Positions 16,027-23,426 of a stretch of DNA of 34,950 bases are shown piece after piece. How positions within the stretch are numbered: position 1 is the stretch's first letter; the number at the start of each line of letters is the position of its first letter. A program made the position numbers and the translations under genes. The DNA lies in contig CANSRG010000009.1 in NCBI GenBank assembly GCA_947649355.1, forward strand, positions 1 to 34,950. The letters run 5' to 3'. The DNA comes from an uncultured Mycoplasmatota bacterium. Lineage in GTDB: Bacteria; Bacillota_I; Bacilli_A; RF39; UBA660. The notes beneath the pieces are model-generated. The model did no database searches, was not told where the DNA came from, and saw only the letters and a program-made list of their open reading frames with translations.

Positions 16027-17733
16027 CTACCAAATTACAGGATCTAAATCTTCTATTTCATACTCTTCTACAATTCGCTCTTCAATACACATTGCTGCAA
16101 CAAAAGCCATAAAGCCATCATTTTTTCTAGACTTTGGTTCTATTTTTCCATAAATAAAATTATTGTTCTTTTGTGGAACTAGCTTTGTGTTATTGATAAA
16201 CCAACGCATTAACATATCGTCTCCAAAAGTCAATAATTTTGAAAGAAAAATACTGTTTATCATTGGAACAACTTTTGCTATATCACTTTGTGGACGAGTT
16301 AATTTTGTTCTTTCTTTATCTAAATTAAAATCAAAGCCTATTTTTTTTAATTCATCACTTAATAGTGAATATCGATAGCTATCAATAGCTATTGCATCTA
16401 TATGATAAAGTGACATCATTTTTAGTAGATAGTCACTTATTATTTCCCTTTTTATTTCAACATCATCTATAATTGTTAGATATCCATCTGCTTCTGCCTT
16501 TTTTAGAGGAAATTTTATTCTTCTCTTATCTAACGAATTAGAACAAAACCATGAATGATGAATGGCATAGTATCTTTTCTTTTCTTTAAACAATAAGACT
16601 ACACTCATAAAATCTGAAGTTTTTGTAAAATCAATTCCGACTACACAATGTTTGCCTCTTAAAGAAGGTAAAGCATTACAACATGCCATAATATCTTCTT
16701 TACTTGCAACTTTAGTTTCTTTTAATTCTGTTGGACAATTCATTCGTTTAGACATAAATTGTCCACCAACGTCCACATTTTCTATGAAATTGTTATACTC
16801 GCGATGATATTCTTTTAACAAATGAGGCATATATTGTAAAGATGGATTTGCCATGTACCAATTCTTTGGATCATCTACCAATTCTTTATTGTTTAACTTA
16901 CAAACAAATGGAAGAGTACCATTGTCAGGAATTTCTCTTCTTAAAATTCTTTGACATCGGTCTAACGTTATATCAAATGGTCCACCACGAACATTTCCAT
17001 TACTAGATAAATGAGTTAATCTTGGTTGTTCTTTCTTGCCTAAGGCTCCTGTAAATACTTCAATATTATCCCAATTTTCATAAGCGTGTTCCTCATCTAA
17101 ATCTACTTTACCAGAACGAAGTCCATCTTTTGTTTTGGCATTATTAGTGCGATATTTTAGAACGCTATTTGTAATTTTATTTTTTATATATGTTTGTGTC
17201 CATTTAAAATTTTTTACTATTGCAACATTATATTTATGTGTCTCAAGAACTTCATAAATATCATCAAATGTTCTTTTTGCCTGTTCTTCACTCGTAGCAC
17301 AAATATCAATATCGTAATTCTTTATACCATTTGCTGGAGTGAGTAGACAAAAATCTTCAAATGCCAGAAACCCATTTTTTCCTGAACCACGCCCAACATA
17401 AATTACAAGTTCTGGCCATCTTAATGATCCATCACTTTGATATACGCAATTATGTAAAGCAAAGCAAAATGCTTCCCATGGAAACAATTTATATGGAAAA
17501 TATTTTTGATAGGAAAAATACTTTTCTGTTTGTTCTTCATTGAAATGTAGTTTTTCTGTTGCAAAAATATATTCTACATATTCCGCTAAAAGTTTTTGTT
17601 CTTCACAAACCGTTATTTGAATTTTTTCCTGGATTATTTTTTCATTAACTTTTTTTTCTACAAAACATTCTTCAGACTTAATGATATCTAAATATGGTTG
17701 TATATATTTTTTATAACTCGTCATCTGGATCAT
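16027..17733 (-). CDS. terL: Terminase large subunit
   Basis: The 568-residue protein has an N-terminal ATPase with Walker A GRGSGKN (114-120) and an acidic Walker B-like segment DLDEEHAYE near 210. The C-terminal RNase-H-type nuclease has VVGIDFTKTSDF near 365, IAIDSYR near 445, and NDGFMAFVAA near the end. It drives DNA packaging into the prohead and cuts the concatemer. It overlaps the small subunit gene by 23 bases, which suggests coupled translation, as no clear Shine-Dalgarno sequence precedes it. The family is the Terminase_1/HK97-like type. Confidence 0.95.
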   Translation of the reverse strand: MIQMTSYKKYIQPYLDIIKSEECFVEKKVNEKIIQEKIQITVCEEQKLLAEYVEYIFATEKLHFNEEQTEKYFSYQKYFPYKLFPWEAFCFALHNCVYQSDGSLRWPELVIYVGRGSGKNGFLAFEDFCLLTPANGIKNYDIDICATSEEQAKRTFDDIYEVLETHKYNVAIVKNFKWTQTYIKNKITNSVLKYRTNNAKTKDGLRSGKVDLDEEHAYENWDNIEVFTGALGKKEQPRLTHLSSNGNVRGGPFDITLDRCQRILRREIPDNGTLPFVCKLNNKELVDDPKNWYMANPSLQYMPHLLKEYHREYNNFIENVDVGGQFMSKRMNCPTELKETKVASKEDIMACCNALPSLRGKHCVVGIDFTKTSDFMSVVLLFKEKKRYYAIHHSWFCSNSLDKRRIKFPLKKAEADGYLTIIDDVEIKREIISDYLLKMMSLYHIDAIAIDSYRYSLLSDELKKIGFDFNLDKERTKLTRPQSDIAKVVPMINSIFLSKLLTFGDDMLMRWFINNTKLVPQKNNNFIYGKIEPKSRKNDGFMAFVAAMCIEERIVEEYEIEDLDPVIW

Positions 17734-18154
17734 TCGGCGGAAGAACTAATTTGGCTCGAGAAGTAATAGACAAACCTAAATCATTTGCGCAATCTCTAAT
17801 TTGTCGAAAAGCTTTATCTTGCATAATCTGTAAATCTTTCACTAAAGTGTAATCAATTTCTTTTCGACTCATTTCTGTCCTTATTTTAGCGGAAAATTTA
17901 ACATAATTCTCTTTTGATACAAAATATCTTGCCAATAAATCTTCATCTAAATCAGTAAAGATTTTTAGTTCTTGAAGTCTTTTAGATAACTCATCGTATT
18001 GTTTATGAAATTTTGCTGGTAAAAATGCAGGTCTAGATATGTTTTTTGAGTCTATTTTTAGTTCTTGATTTTTACGTATTGCGATTTCTTCTAAAGTCAA
18101 GTTTTTTCGGCCTTTTTGCATTATTAAATCGATTGGTTCTTTTATGTTGGACAT
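17711..18154 (-). CDS. terS: Terminase small subunit, P27 family
   Basis: The 147-residue protein has the P27 family layout: an N-terminal basic stretch, PAFLPAKFHKQYDELSKRL, then a helical middle, and the C-terminal motif LGLSITSRAKLVLPP that ends this family. It recognises the packaging start site and recruits the large subunit. A strong GAGGAGG site precedes the ATG at 18154. Pairing with an HNH endonuclease immediately upstream is typical of cos-type phages. Confidence 0.92.
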   Translation of the reverse strand: MSNIKEPIDLIMQKGRKNLTLEEIAIRKNQELKIDSKNISRPAFLPAKFHKQYDELSKRLQELKIFTDLDEDLLARYFVSKENYVKFSAKIRTEMSRKEIDYTLVKDLQIMQDKAFRQIRDCANDLGLSITSRAKLVLPPNDPDDEL

Positions 18155-18180
18155 ATCATTTTATCCTCCTCTCAAAATTT

Positions 18181-18267
18181 CCATCGGGGAAAAAATCTTT
18201 TTGTCGTCTTCCCCTCCCGTTCCATGTTCCCCTTAATAAAAATGGGATTTGGGTAGTGGGGGGGATG
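18181..18267. other. Candidate cos / packaging site region
   Basis: The 113-bp gap between the HNH gene and terS holds the only strong G/C tracts of the region: GGGGAA (18186-18191), TTCCCC twice (18209-18214, 18227-18232) and a run of seven G (18258-18264). Such an arrangement beside HNH and TerS genes is where cohesive-end sites lie in many Firmicute cos phages. The exact cut is not identifiable by eye. Confidence 0.45.
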
Positions 18268-18624
18268 TTACCACCATTCTTCATTCAAAAATTTTTCTGC
18301 TTTATTTTTGCTTTGGAAACAGCGATTATGTCTTAATTCATGACAGTTAAAACATAATGACACAAGATTTCTTTCTTGTTCTCCTTTTTCGTTTAAAATA
18401 TATAAACTCAAAGCGTACATGGGATAAAGTTTCACTTCTTTTACATGATGAACCAGAATTGCTTTAGTAAGTTTTCCTTTTTCTTTACAATCTTGACATT
18501 CATAATGATCTAGAATTAAAACTTTTTTTCTAGTGTTTCTCCAATATACAGAATGATAAAAATCTAATAATCGGTTATTTTGAATTAAATAATTGATATA
18601 AGATACTAATTCAAAGTTTTTCAT
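18268..18624 (-). CDS. HNH endonuclease of packaging module
   Basis: The 118-residue protein has the HNH/zinc motif: CQDCKEKGKLTKA (first Cys pair), LVHHVKEV (His pair), then LVSLCFNCHELRHNR (Asn-less core with second Cys pair and final His). HNH proteins immediately upstream of terminase in Firmicute siphoviruses cooperate with terminase in cleaving cos. It overlaps the small upstream ORF by 14 bases and ends at the candidate cos region. Confidence 0.9.
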   Translation of the reverse strand: MKNFELVSYINYLIQNNRLLDFYHSVYWRNTRKKVLILDHYECQDCKEKGKLTKAILVHHVKEVKLYPMYALSLYILNEKGEQERNLVSLCFNCHELRHNRCFQSKNKAEKFLNEEWW

Positions 18625-18784
18625 TTATTATTTTTATCAAATCTTTTTCTTCCACCGATTTTAAATCTTTCAAGAACTTTTTTAGTTCTAATGTTGCTTG
18701 ATATTCCTCTTGTGGCAATTTTCCACAAGGAGATTTATTCATAGCGTATAAAATAATTTTTTTTAATGCTTCTGTTGCTTTCAT
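18611..18784 (-). CDS. Small first gene of the late operon
   Basis: A 57-residue helical protein (KATEALKKIILYAMNKSPCG...). I choose ATG 18784, preceded by GAGGTGAT; a TTG at 18805 lies before the ribosome binding site and inside the terminator T-run. It is the first gene after the late promoter and leader terminator. The sequence is not recognised. Position before HNH and terS suggests a packaging-accessory role, but this is a guess. Confidence 0.6.
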   Translation of the reverse strand: MKATEALKKIILYAMNKSPCGKLPQEEYQATLELKKFLKDLKSVEEKDLIKIINEKL

Positions 18785-18803
18785 GAATTGAATCACCTCA
18801 AAC

Positions 18804-18830
18804 AAAAAAAGCTATACATTTTTGTATAAC
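18804..18830 (-). terminator. Intrinsic terminator in late-operon leader
   Basis: On the minus strand GTTATACA, loop AAAA, TGTATAGC form an 8-bp stem (one G-U pair), followed directly by seven T. It lies between the late promoter and the first late gene. The upstream AACTTTT (18850-18856) can pair with AAAAGTT (18828-18834), which overlaps the stem base, so an antiterminator alternative exists. Confidence 0.8.
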
Positions 18831-18898
18831 TTTTCGTGGCTTGGAACATAAAAGTTCATTTCTGAATTCATTTAAAATATAATAAATTCATTGTACAC

Positions 18899-18927
18899 AT
18901 TATAAAACCTATTTTTTCACATGTAAA
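18899..18927 (-). promoter_or_regulatory. Late promoter
   Basis: On the minus strand TTTACA (18927-18922), a 17-base spacer and TATAAT (18904-18899) form a near-consensus sigma-A promoter. Three GTGAAAAAA direct repeats lie upstream of and within it (plus-strand TTTTTTCAC ending at 18954, 18943 and 18920). A palindrome CATGTA-AA-TACATG (18920-18933) overlaps the -35 box. These are likely activator or repressor sites. Confidence 0.8.
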
Positions 18928-18966
18928 TACATGGTTTTTTCACGTTTTTTTCACGGTAATACCCTC

Positions 18967-19500
18967 TCAAGCACCTAATTCATTGAGAAAATTGTCTGTA
19001 AAAAAATATACTTTTATCTCATTTAATAAACGATTTTTATGTTTAGTAATAGTTCCTATTGCCCAACCAAATTCATTTGCGATGTCATCGTATGTTTTAT
19101 TTTTAAAATAAATCCATTCGATGAGCGGATAATACTCATCATCTTTAAACTTTTTCAAAACTTTATCAACCATGCGTTTATAGGATTTTGTTTTAGCAAC
19201 GATTTGTTTCAACTCTGAAATACGTGTTTCCAAAATTTCATCTCCATAAAAATAAGCGCCTTCATTTTCTTTTAAAACTAAAGTTTTTGACTTTGTTGGA
19301 GCTTTTAGGATTTTTTTATTTTCTTTTTCTAATGTTCCAATTTCTTCGTTTATCAATTTCATTGCTTCTGGTAGTTGTGGATATTTATATAACAAATATT
19401 CAGTTTTTTCATAAGAATTTTTCTTATTTTTAATTAACCTTTCTTTTTTTATATCCTCAACAATAAATTGAGATAATTTTTTCATTTCTTCTTCTTTCAC
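18967..19500 (-). CDS. Late transcription activator, ArpU/sigma-like
   Basis: The 177-residue protein has a long helical N-terminal and central part (about 1-115) and a C-terminal sigma-70 region-4-like HTH (about 120-165): PLIEWIYFKNKTYDDIANEFGWAIGTITKHKNRLLNEI. This layout matches ArpU/RinA-type phage late regulators of Firmicutes. GTG 19500 is chosen because AGGAGG lies 8 bases upstream. The gene is the last of the early operon and sits directly next to the late promoter it is expected to activate. Confidence 0.8.
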   Translation of the reverse strand: MKEEEMKKLSQFIVEDIKKERLIKNKKNSYEKTEYLLYKYPQLPEAMKLINEEIGTLEKENKKILKAPTKSKTLVLKENEGAYFYGDEILETRISELKQIVAKTKSYKRMVDKVLKKFKDDEYYPLIEWIYFKNKTYDDIANEFGWAIGTITKHKNRLLNEIKVYFFTDNFLNELGA

Positions 19501-19536
19501 ACAAAATTCCTCCTATTCGTAATCATAAATTGACAT

Positions 19537-19737
19537 CTAACCATTGATAACAGAATCATCATTATTTATTAAAGTTTTATATTTTCTAATAAGTTTTTGA
19601 TATTCTTCTGTTTGCACTATATCTTGATATGAACTCATTTTATTCTTCATTTCTTCTATTGCTTCACTTCTAGCAACAAAAAGTGCTAATGCTATTACTC
19701 CAAGAAAAAATCCTAAAAGAAAACTAATAATCCACAT
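19537..19737 (-). CDS. Small single-pass membrane protein
   Basis: A 66-residue protein with one N-terminal membrane helix (WIISFLLGFFLGVIALALF) and a charged helical tail, resembling short DUF3789-like phage membrane proteins. I prefer the ATG at 19737 after a GTGAT-like site over the GTG at 19746. It lies a few bases after another membrane protein gene. Function unknown. Confidence 0.6.
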   Translation of the reverse strand: MWIISFLLGFFLGVIALALFVARSEAIEEMKNKMSSYQDIVQTEEYQKLIRKYKTLINNDDSVING

Positions 19738-19742
19738 CGTAA

Positions 19743-20063
19743 TCACTCACTTTCACAATTGTAACAATCTTCTATTTTTAAACTGTTATACTCACTCTCG
19801 GACACATCAATCCATAACTCTTTATCACCTTTTTTTATTTTTATACTCCACGACTCTGGATACGTAACAGGAATAATTAGATGATTACCATTTAAATAAG
19901 AATTATTATAAGATATCCAAGGTGCATGATATTGTTTGTCAATAACAATTCCCTGTTTCGTTCCAAAATCGATATTTTTATAAATACTAACTCCTAGTAT
20001 CGCAAATATACCAATTATAATTAAAATAGCAATTGATTGTATTAAAAATCCTTTATTATTCAT
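19743..20063 (-). CDS. Membrane-anchored phage protein
   Basis: The 106-residue protein has one N-terminal membrane helix (about 7-27). The outer domain (about 28-106) contains GIVIDKQYHAPWISYNN and TYPESWSIKIKKGDKELWIDVSESEYNSLKIED, and ends with a Cys pair (DCYNCE). This architecture is widespread in prophages of gut Firmicutes but has no known function. A surface or superinfection role is possible; nothing here proves it. Confidence 0.65.
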   Translation of the reverse strand: MNNKGFLIQSIAILIIIGIFAILGVSIYKNIDFGTKQGIVIDKQYHAPWISYNNSYLNGNHLIIPVTYPESWSIKIKKGDKELWIDVSESEYNSLKIEDCYNCESE

Positions 20064-20069
20064 TCTTTA

Positions 20070-20327
20070 TTACCTCTCTATTATTTTTAAAATATCTCTT
20101 CCAAATATTTCTTCAGATAATTTCATTGCTTTGCCAGATACAATCATTGTAGTTGTATTGTTTATATATTCTTTTATTTCATTTATTTTCTCAATAATTT
20201 CTAAAGCTATTTTTATACTTTCGATATCTTTTAAAAAAATGTCATCTGTTTTATTATCTCTAGATAAAAAACTTTTTCGATCTTCAATTAAATCTTTTAA
20301 CTGTTTATATGCTTCTTCTTTAGTCAT
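20070..20327 (-). CDS. Small helical phage protein
   Basis: The 85-residue, highly helical, charged protein (KEEAYKQLKDLIEDRKSF...) has no recognised motif. The ATG at 20327 follows GAGGACAAAA, and the last codons of a tiny upstream reading frame overlap this start. It belongs to the early operon between a small helical protein and membrane proteins. Confidence 0.6.
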   Translation of the reverse strand: MTKEEAYKQLKDLIEDRKSFLSRDNKTDDIFLKDIESIKIALEIIEKINEIKEYINNTTTMIVSGKAMKLSEEIFGRDILKIIER

Positions 20328-20426
20328 TTTTGTCCTCGCTTTCTATCTCTATGAATTTTACATAATGAATTAATTCTGTTAAATTCAAAAGTTTATTTTT
20401 AAAAATCTGTTTTTTCTTTTATTCAT
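20320..20426 (-). pseudogene. Possible small ORF broken at an A-run
   Basis: From ATG 20426 a frame reads MNKRKN and reaches the stretch AGA AAA AAC. After a -1 step the frame continues to a stop at 20320 that overlaps the next gene's ATG, giving about 35 residues ending HYVKFIEIESEDKND. The downstream part alone is open from a TTG at 20388. The close stop/start overlap with the next gene suggests the frame was once, or still is, translated. Support is weak. Confidence 0.35.
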
Positions 20427-20520
20427 ATAAAGTTATCCATATTTTTAGTTTTTTGATTTGCTTTTGAATATTCCAACTTTTCATTTTGTAAAATTTTCTT
20501 GTCTAATAATATAAATCCTT

Positions 20521-20739
20521 TTATGGGATTTCTTCTGATTCTAATAATTGCACTAACATTTTTGCACTTTGTGAGCTTACAACTGCTATTCTATCAAGTA
20601 AATCGGATGCTGCTTTCACTTTCATCAAATCTGGAAAATCTTTTTTAAAGTCTTCCATAATCAGCGTATCCAGCATTGAGACTATACTTCGATAATTATT
20701 TCTTAGTGTTTCTAATTGTTCTTTTCTATTCATTGGCAT
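20521..20739 (-). CDS. Small helical phage protein
   Basis: A 72-residue helical protein (RKEQLETLRNNYRSIVSMLD...). It overlaps the end of the preceding gene by 14 bases and has two possible starts (20739 and 20733), neither with a good ribosome binding site, so translation is probably coupled. No family recognised. The next 190 bases downstream hold only very short frames. Confidence 0.55.
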   Translation of the reverse strand: MPMNRKEQLETLRNNYRSIVSMLDTLIMEDFKKDFPDLMKVKAASDLLDRIAVVSSQSAKMLVQLLESEEIP

Positions 20740-21172
20740 TCACGCTGCTTTCTATTTTTTTTCTGGTTTTATAATTTTTAGTTTTTTGAATAGGCAAATT
20801 TTCTATAACAATTCCCTTTTCCTTTTTCTCTAAATACTCTTTTCTTCTCATAATGTTATATTTCGGTTTTTTTACAACATGATTATAATATTTTACTAAA
20901 GTGACGTAAGGAATCCCCAATTCCCTTGAACAAATTGATAAACTTGGCCATTCTCTTACAATTTGATTATCTTTTATTTCTACGACTATTCTTGATTCGT
21001 TTATTTCTTTGTATTTATTTACTTCTTCCTTTTTCTTTTCGATTACAGCAAGTGATTTTTTTTCAGTAATCTTTGCTTTTAATTTATTGATTGTTGCTAA
21101 AATATATATTTTTTTATATATTGATGGTTCTTGATTATACATATTCTGTAATTTTTTTAACTTTTCTTCCAT
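20726..21172 (-). CDS. DNA-binding protein with NUMOD1-like HTH
   Basis: The 148-residue basic protein has a Lys-rich coiled N-terminal part and a module at about 75-110 (REWPSLSICSRELGIPYVTLVKYYNHVVKKPKY). This resembles the NUMOD1 helix-turn-helix repeat found at the ends of homing endonucleases. There is no nuclease domain. It follows a tyrosine recombinase gene after two bases. It may be a regulator that borrowed this module. The role is inferred. Confidence 0.55.
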   Translation of the reverse strand: MEEKLKKLQNMYNQEPSIYKKIYILATINKLKAKITEKKSLAVIEKKKEEVNKYKEINESRIVVEIKDNQIVREWPSLSICSRELGIPYVTLVKYYNHVVKKPKYNIMRRKEYLEKKEKGIVIENLPIQKTKNYKTRKKIESSVNANE

Positions 21173-21174
21173 AA

Positions 21175-21804
21175 TTAACTTCCTAAATAAAAATTTTTTC
21201 GAGCATTATAAATATTATCATCTCCCCAACAAATATAAATCAAAGTAACTTGAGGTGCACTATGATTAAGCATTTTTTGGAGTGTAATGATATCTCCAGT
21301 TTTTTCATAAAACTGTCTTGCAAAATATTTTCGTAAACTATGAGGCCCTACTGTATAATTCACTCCAACTTTAGTTGCTAATTCTTTAACTATTTGCCAT
21401 GCTCTTTGTCTTGTTATTGGCTTATTTATACCTTTTCTTGATTTAAAAAGGAATTCTCCTGAAACCATTTTATTTCTATCGATATAACCTTTAATATCTT
21501 TCCATAAATTTGGATGTAGTTCAAATTGCTGTTCTTTTCTAGTTTTATATTCTCTAAGATAGATTATCCCGTTTTGGAAATTATCAACTTTTAACTGTAA
21601 TATATCCTCAATGCGAAATGCTGTGTTGATTCCTACAACTAAAATCATATAATTACGATCCCACAAATAAATTTTTGTTGCAGAACCAATTTCTTCTGCT
21701 TGTTGTCTGCTTTTTTTACAGTTTACCATCATGTTATTTATATCTTCTTCTTTAAACGGAACTACTGTTTTTTTTCCAAATGTGGTTCTAAAACGTCTCG
21801 ACAA
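21175..21804 (-). CDS. Short tyrosine recombinase (second integrase-like gene)
   Basis: The 209-residue protein is essentially a catalytic domain of the phage integrase family: Arg64 (AFRIEDIL), Lys87, His155-x-x-Arg158 (HSLRKYF), His181 and Tyr190 (LNHSAPQVTLIY). It lacks most of the core-binding domain, so it is shorter than normal integrases. It lies in the early region, far from the main integrase. Possible roles are resolving genome multimers, DNA inversion, or regulation; which one is unknown. Confidence 0.85.
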   Translation of the reverse strand: MSRRFRTTFGKKTVVPFKEEDINNMMVNCKKSRQQAEEIGSATKIYLWDRNYMILVVGINTAFRIEDILQLKVDNFQNGIIYLREYKTRKEQQFELHPNLWKDIKGYIDRNKMVSGEFLFKSRKGINKPITRQRAWQIVKELATKVGVNYTVGPHSLRKYFARQFYEKTGDIITLQKMLNHSAPQVTLIYICWGDDNIYNARKNFYLGS

Positions 21805-22020
21805 TTATAACACCTCAATCTGATTCCCATTTATTTTTAATATTTTTTCTTGTTTTATTATTTTATTATTTTTATAATACTTTTTAATTAGATAAATTTC
21901 TCGGCTATTTTGATGAAATTCTAATTTTTCTTCTATTTTAGAAAATTCTTTAAAAATTAAATATACTAAAAATCCTACTAATATATTTTCTATTCCCAAA
22001 ATTATAAGTAAAAATAACAT
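21805..22020 (-). CDS. Small membrane protein
   Basis: A 71-residue protein with a strongly hydrophobic N-terminal helix (LFLLIILGIENILVGFLVYLIF) and a basic, charged C-terminal part. It lies directly before the recombinase gene. Family unknown. Confidence 0.5.
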   Translation of the reverse strand: MLFLLIILGIENILVGFLVYLIFKEFSKIEEKLEFHQNSREIYLIKKYYKNNKIIKQEKILKINGNQIEVL

Positions 22021-22023
22021 TAT

Positions 22024-22562
22024 CTAATCACTCCTTTTCTCTTCAATTTTCCAATTTATTTTCCATTTTGGATTCTTGGTTTTATGGTTAGCAATATTTA
22101 AAATTGTTTGATAGCTAACTTTTAATTGTTTGGCCAAATTTCTAGCAGAGGGATAAACAAATCTATAATTTAAATTATCATAATATACAATTCTTTTACT
22201 TTTTGATGTTTTGCCTCCTGTTATGGCTCCTAAATTTTTTCTATTAGTTATAAATAAATTTCGAACTCTTAAATCAAAACGATTCCCATTGTTGTTAATT
22301 ACCACTTCATCATTTAATAATTCTCTTAAAAATAAATTAGCCAAAAGTTTATTGCAGTTATATTCCTTTGTTTTTTTATTTAAACATATTTTTATTATTA
22401 CAGAATGGGCTCTATTTTTTTATTTTTTCTCTCAAAACAATTTCTTCGATATGGTTTTAAATAGGAAATTCTATGCTTTCCAATTCGTCGAAATCTTCCT
22501 AAGTTCGAAGCCTCATATTTTATTTCATCATAACAAGCAAATTCTTTCCATTTTTCTTGCAT
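22024..22562 (-). pseudogene. HNH homing endonuclease, frameshifted (NUMOD4-HNH-NUMOD1)
   Basis: From ATG 22562 (AGGAGG just upstream) a frame encodes a NUMOD4 motif (EKWKEFACYDEIKYEASNLG) and stops at 22398. A second frame, -1 relative to it and open from an A-run near 22415, continues with SVIIKICLNKKTKEY. An HNH-like core follows (VVINNNGNRFDLRVRNLFITNRKN) whose expected histidine is missing, then a NUMOD1 HTH (YPSARNLAKQLKVSYQTILN), ending at 22024. Together they match one homing endonuclease broken in the poly-A stretch, and probably catalytically dead as well. Slippage on the A7 run could still yield a full-length product. Confidence 0.8.
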
Positions 22563-22586
22563 AATTCCTCCTAAAATTTTATATGG

Positions 22587-22650
22587 GGCCGCCACCTCCC
22601 ATATTGGAAAATATATGTGATTAAAAAAATTTTTTTTTAGTTTGGCGGCC
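22587..22650. repeat. GC-rich inverted repeat enclosing AT-rich hairpins
   Basis: GGCCGCCA (22587-22594) and TGGCGGCC (22643-22650) are perfectly complementary 8-bp arms. Between them lie a CATAT/ATATG pair and an A7/T9 self-complementary tract. The block sits between the spoVG-like gene and the broken homing endonuclease and is far more GC-rich than its surroundings. Confidence 0.7.
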
Positions 22651-22657
22651 TTTTGGT

Positions 22658-22909
22658 TTAAGCAATATTATATGCTGACAAAATAATATCTTCGATGTAT
22701 TGTCTTGTTTCTTGATTTATTGGAAAAGTTGTATCAACAAATTTTTCTTTCGTTTTTTTATTTGGCATTGCAACAAAAACACGATCCTTACCTTGAATGA
22801 TTCTTATATTTGAAATGCATATCGCATCTTCTATAACAATTCTTGCAAATCCTAATAAATTACCTTTTTCATTTACTTTTTTAACATTTACATCTGTTAT
22901 TTTTATCAT
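22658..22909 (-). CDS. spoVG: SpoVG family protein
   Basis: The 83-residue protein matches SpoVG end to end: ITDVNVKKVNEKGNLLGFARIVIED, ISNIRIIQGKDRVFVAMPNKKT, then TFPINQETRQYIEDIIL. SpoVG proteins bind nucleic acid and act as regulators in Firmicutes and spirochaetes. Prophage copies of this kind occur in early regions of gut Firmicute phages. Here it lies between the coiled-coil gene and the broken homing endonuclease in the early operon. It may modulate host or phage gene expression. Confidence 0.92.
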   Translation of the reverse strand: MIKITDVNVKKVNEKGNLLGFARIVIEDAICISNIRIIQGKDRVFVAMPNKKTKEKFVDTTFPINQETRQYIEDIILSAYNIA

Positions 22910-22924
22910 TTCTAATCCTTCTTT

Positions 22925-23425
22925 CTACTTTTTATATTTTTTAGGTGTTTTATGTGTTCTTTCATATTCATATATTTCTTCCATTGTTGGTGGCGATAGC
23001 TTATATTCTTTTAATTTCTGTTCCATAAGCTCTAATTTGAATTTCATAACTCCTAATTCTTGTTCTAATTTATTATTTTGTTTTGTTGTGCCACCTAAGG
23101 ATGCTTTTAACATTTTTTTAGATTCTTGTAATACAGCATTTTCTTTCGAGAGTTCTAAATTATCTTTCACATACACTTCATTATCTAGACGAAAGCGCTC
23201 GCTCATTTCTTCAGCTTTTTTACTTCTTTCTTTGAATCGTTTTAGATTATTTTCTAATGCTGCATTATCAAAAAGAAGTTGTTTTTGCCATTCACGATCG
23301 CGATTCATAATATCTGTAAACTTTTGTTCTAAATTTCTTAAAATTATATCTTTTGATTCTACTAAATTTTGATATTTTCGTTCTAATTCATGGTAACGTT
23401 TTTTATAAAATATATCACATTTCAT
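22925..23425 (-). CDS. Long coiled-coil phage protein
   Basis: The 166-residue protein is almost entirely coiled coil (about 10-140), rich in Lys, Glu and Leu heptads, with a proline-containing basic C-terminus. It follows the loader-like gene by one base. No enzyme motif is present. A structural or scaffolding role in early replication complexes is possible but unproven. Confidence 0.6.
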   Translation of the reverse strand: MKCDIFYKKRYHELERKYQNLVESKDIILRNLEQKFTDIMNRDREWQKQLLFDNAALENNLKRFKERSKKAEEMSERFRLDNEVYVKDNLELSKENAVLQESKKMLKASLGGTTKQNNKLEQELGVMKFKLELMEQKLKEYKLSPPTMEEIYEYERTHKTPKKYKK

Positions 23426-23426
23426 T

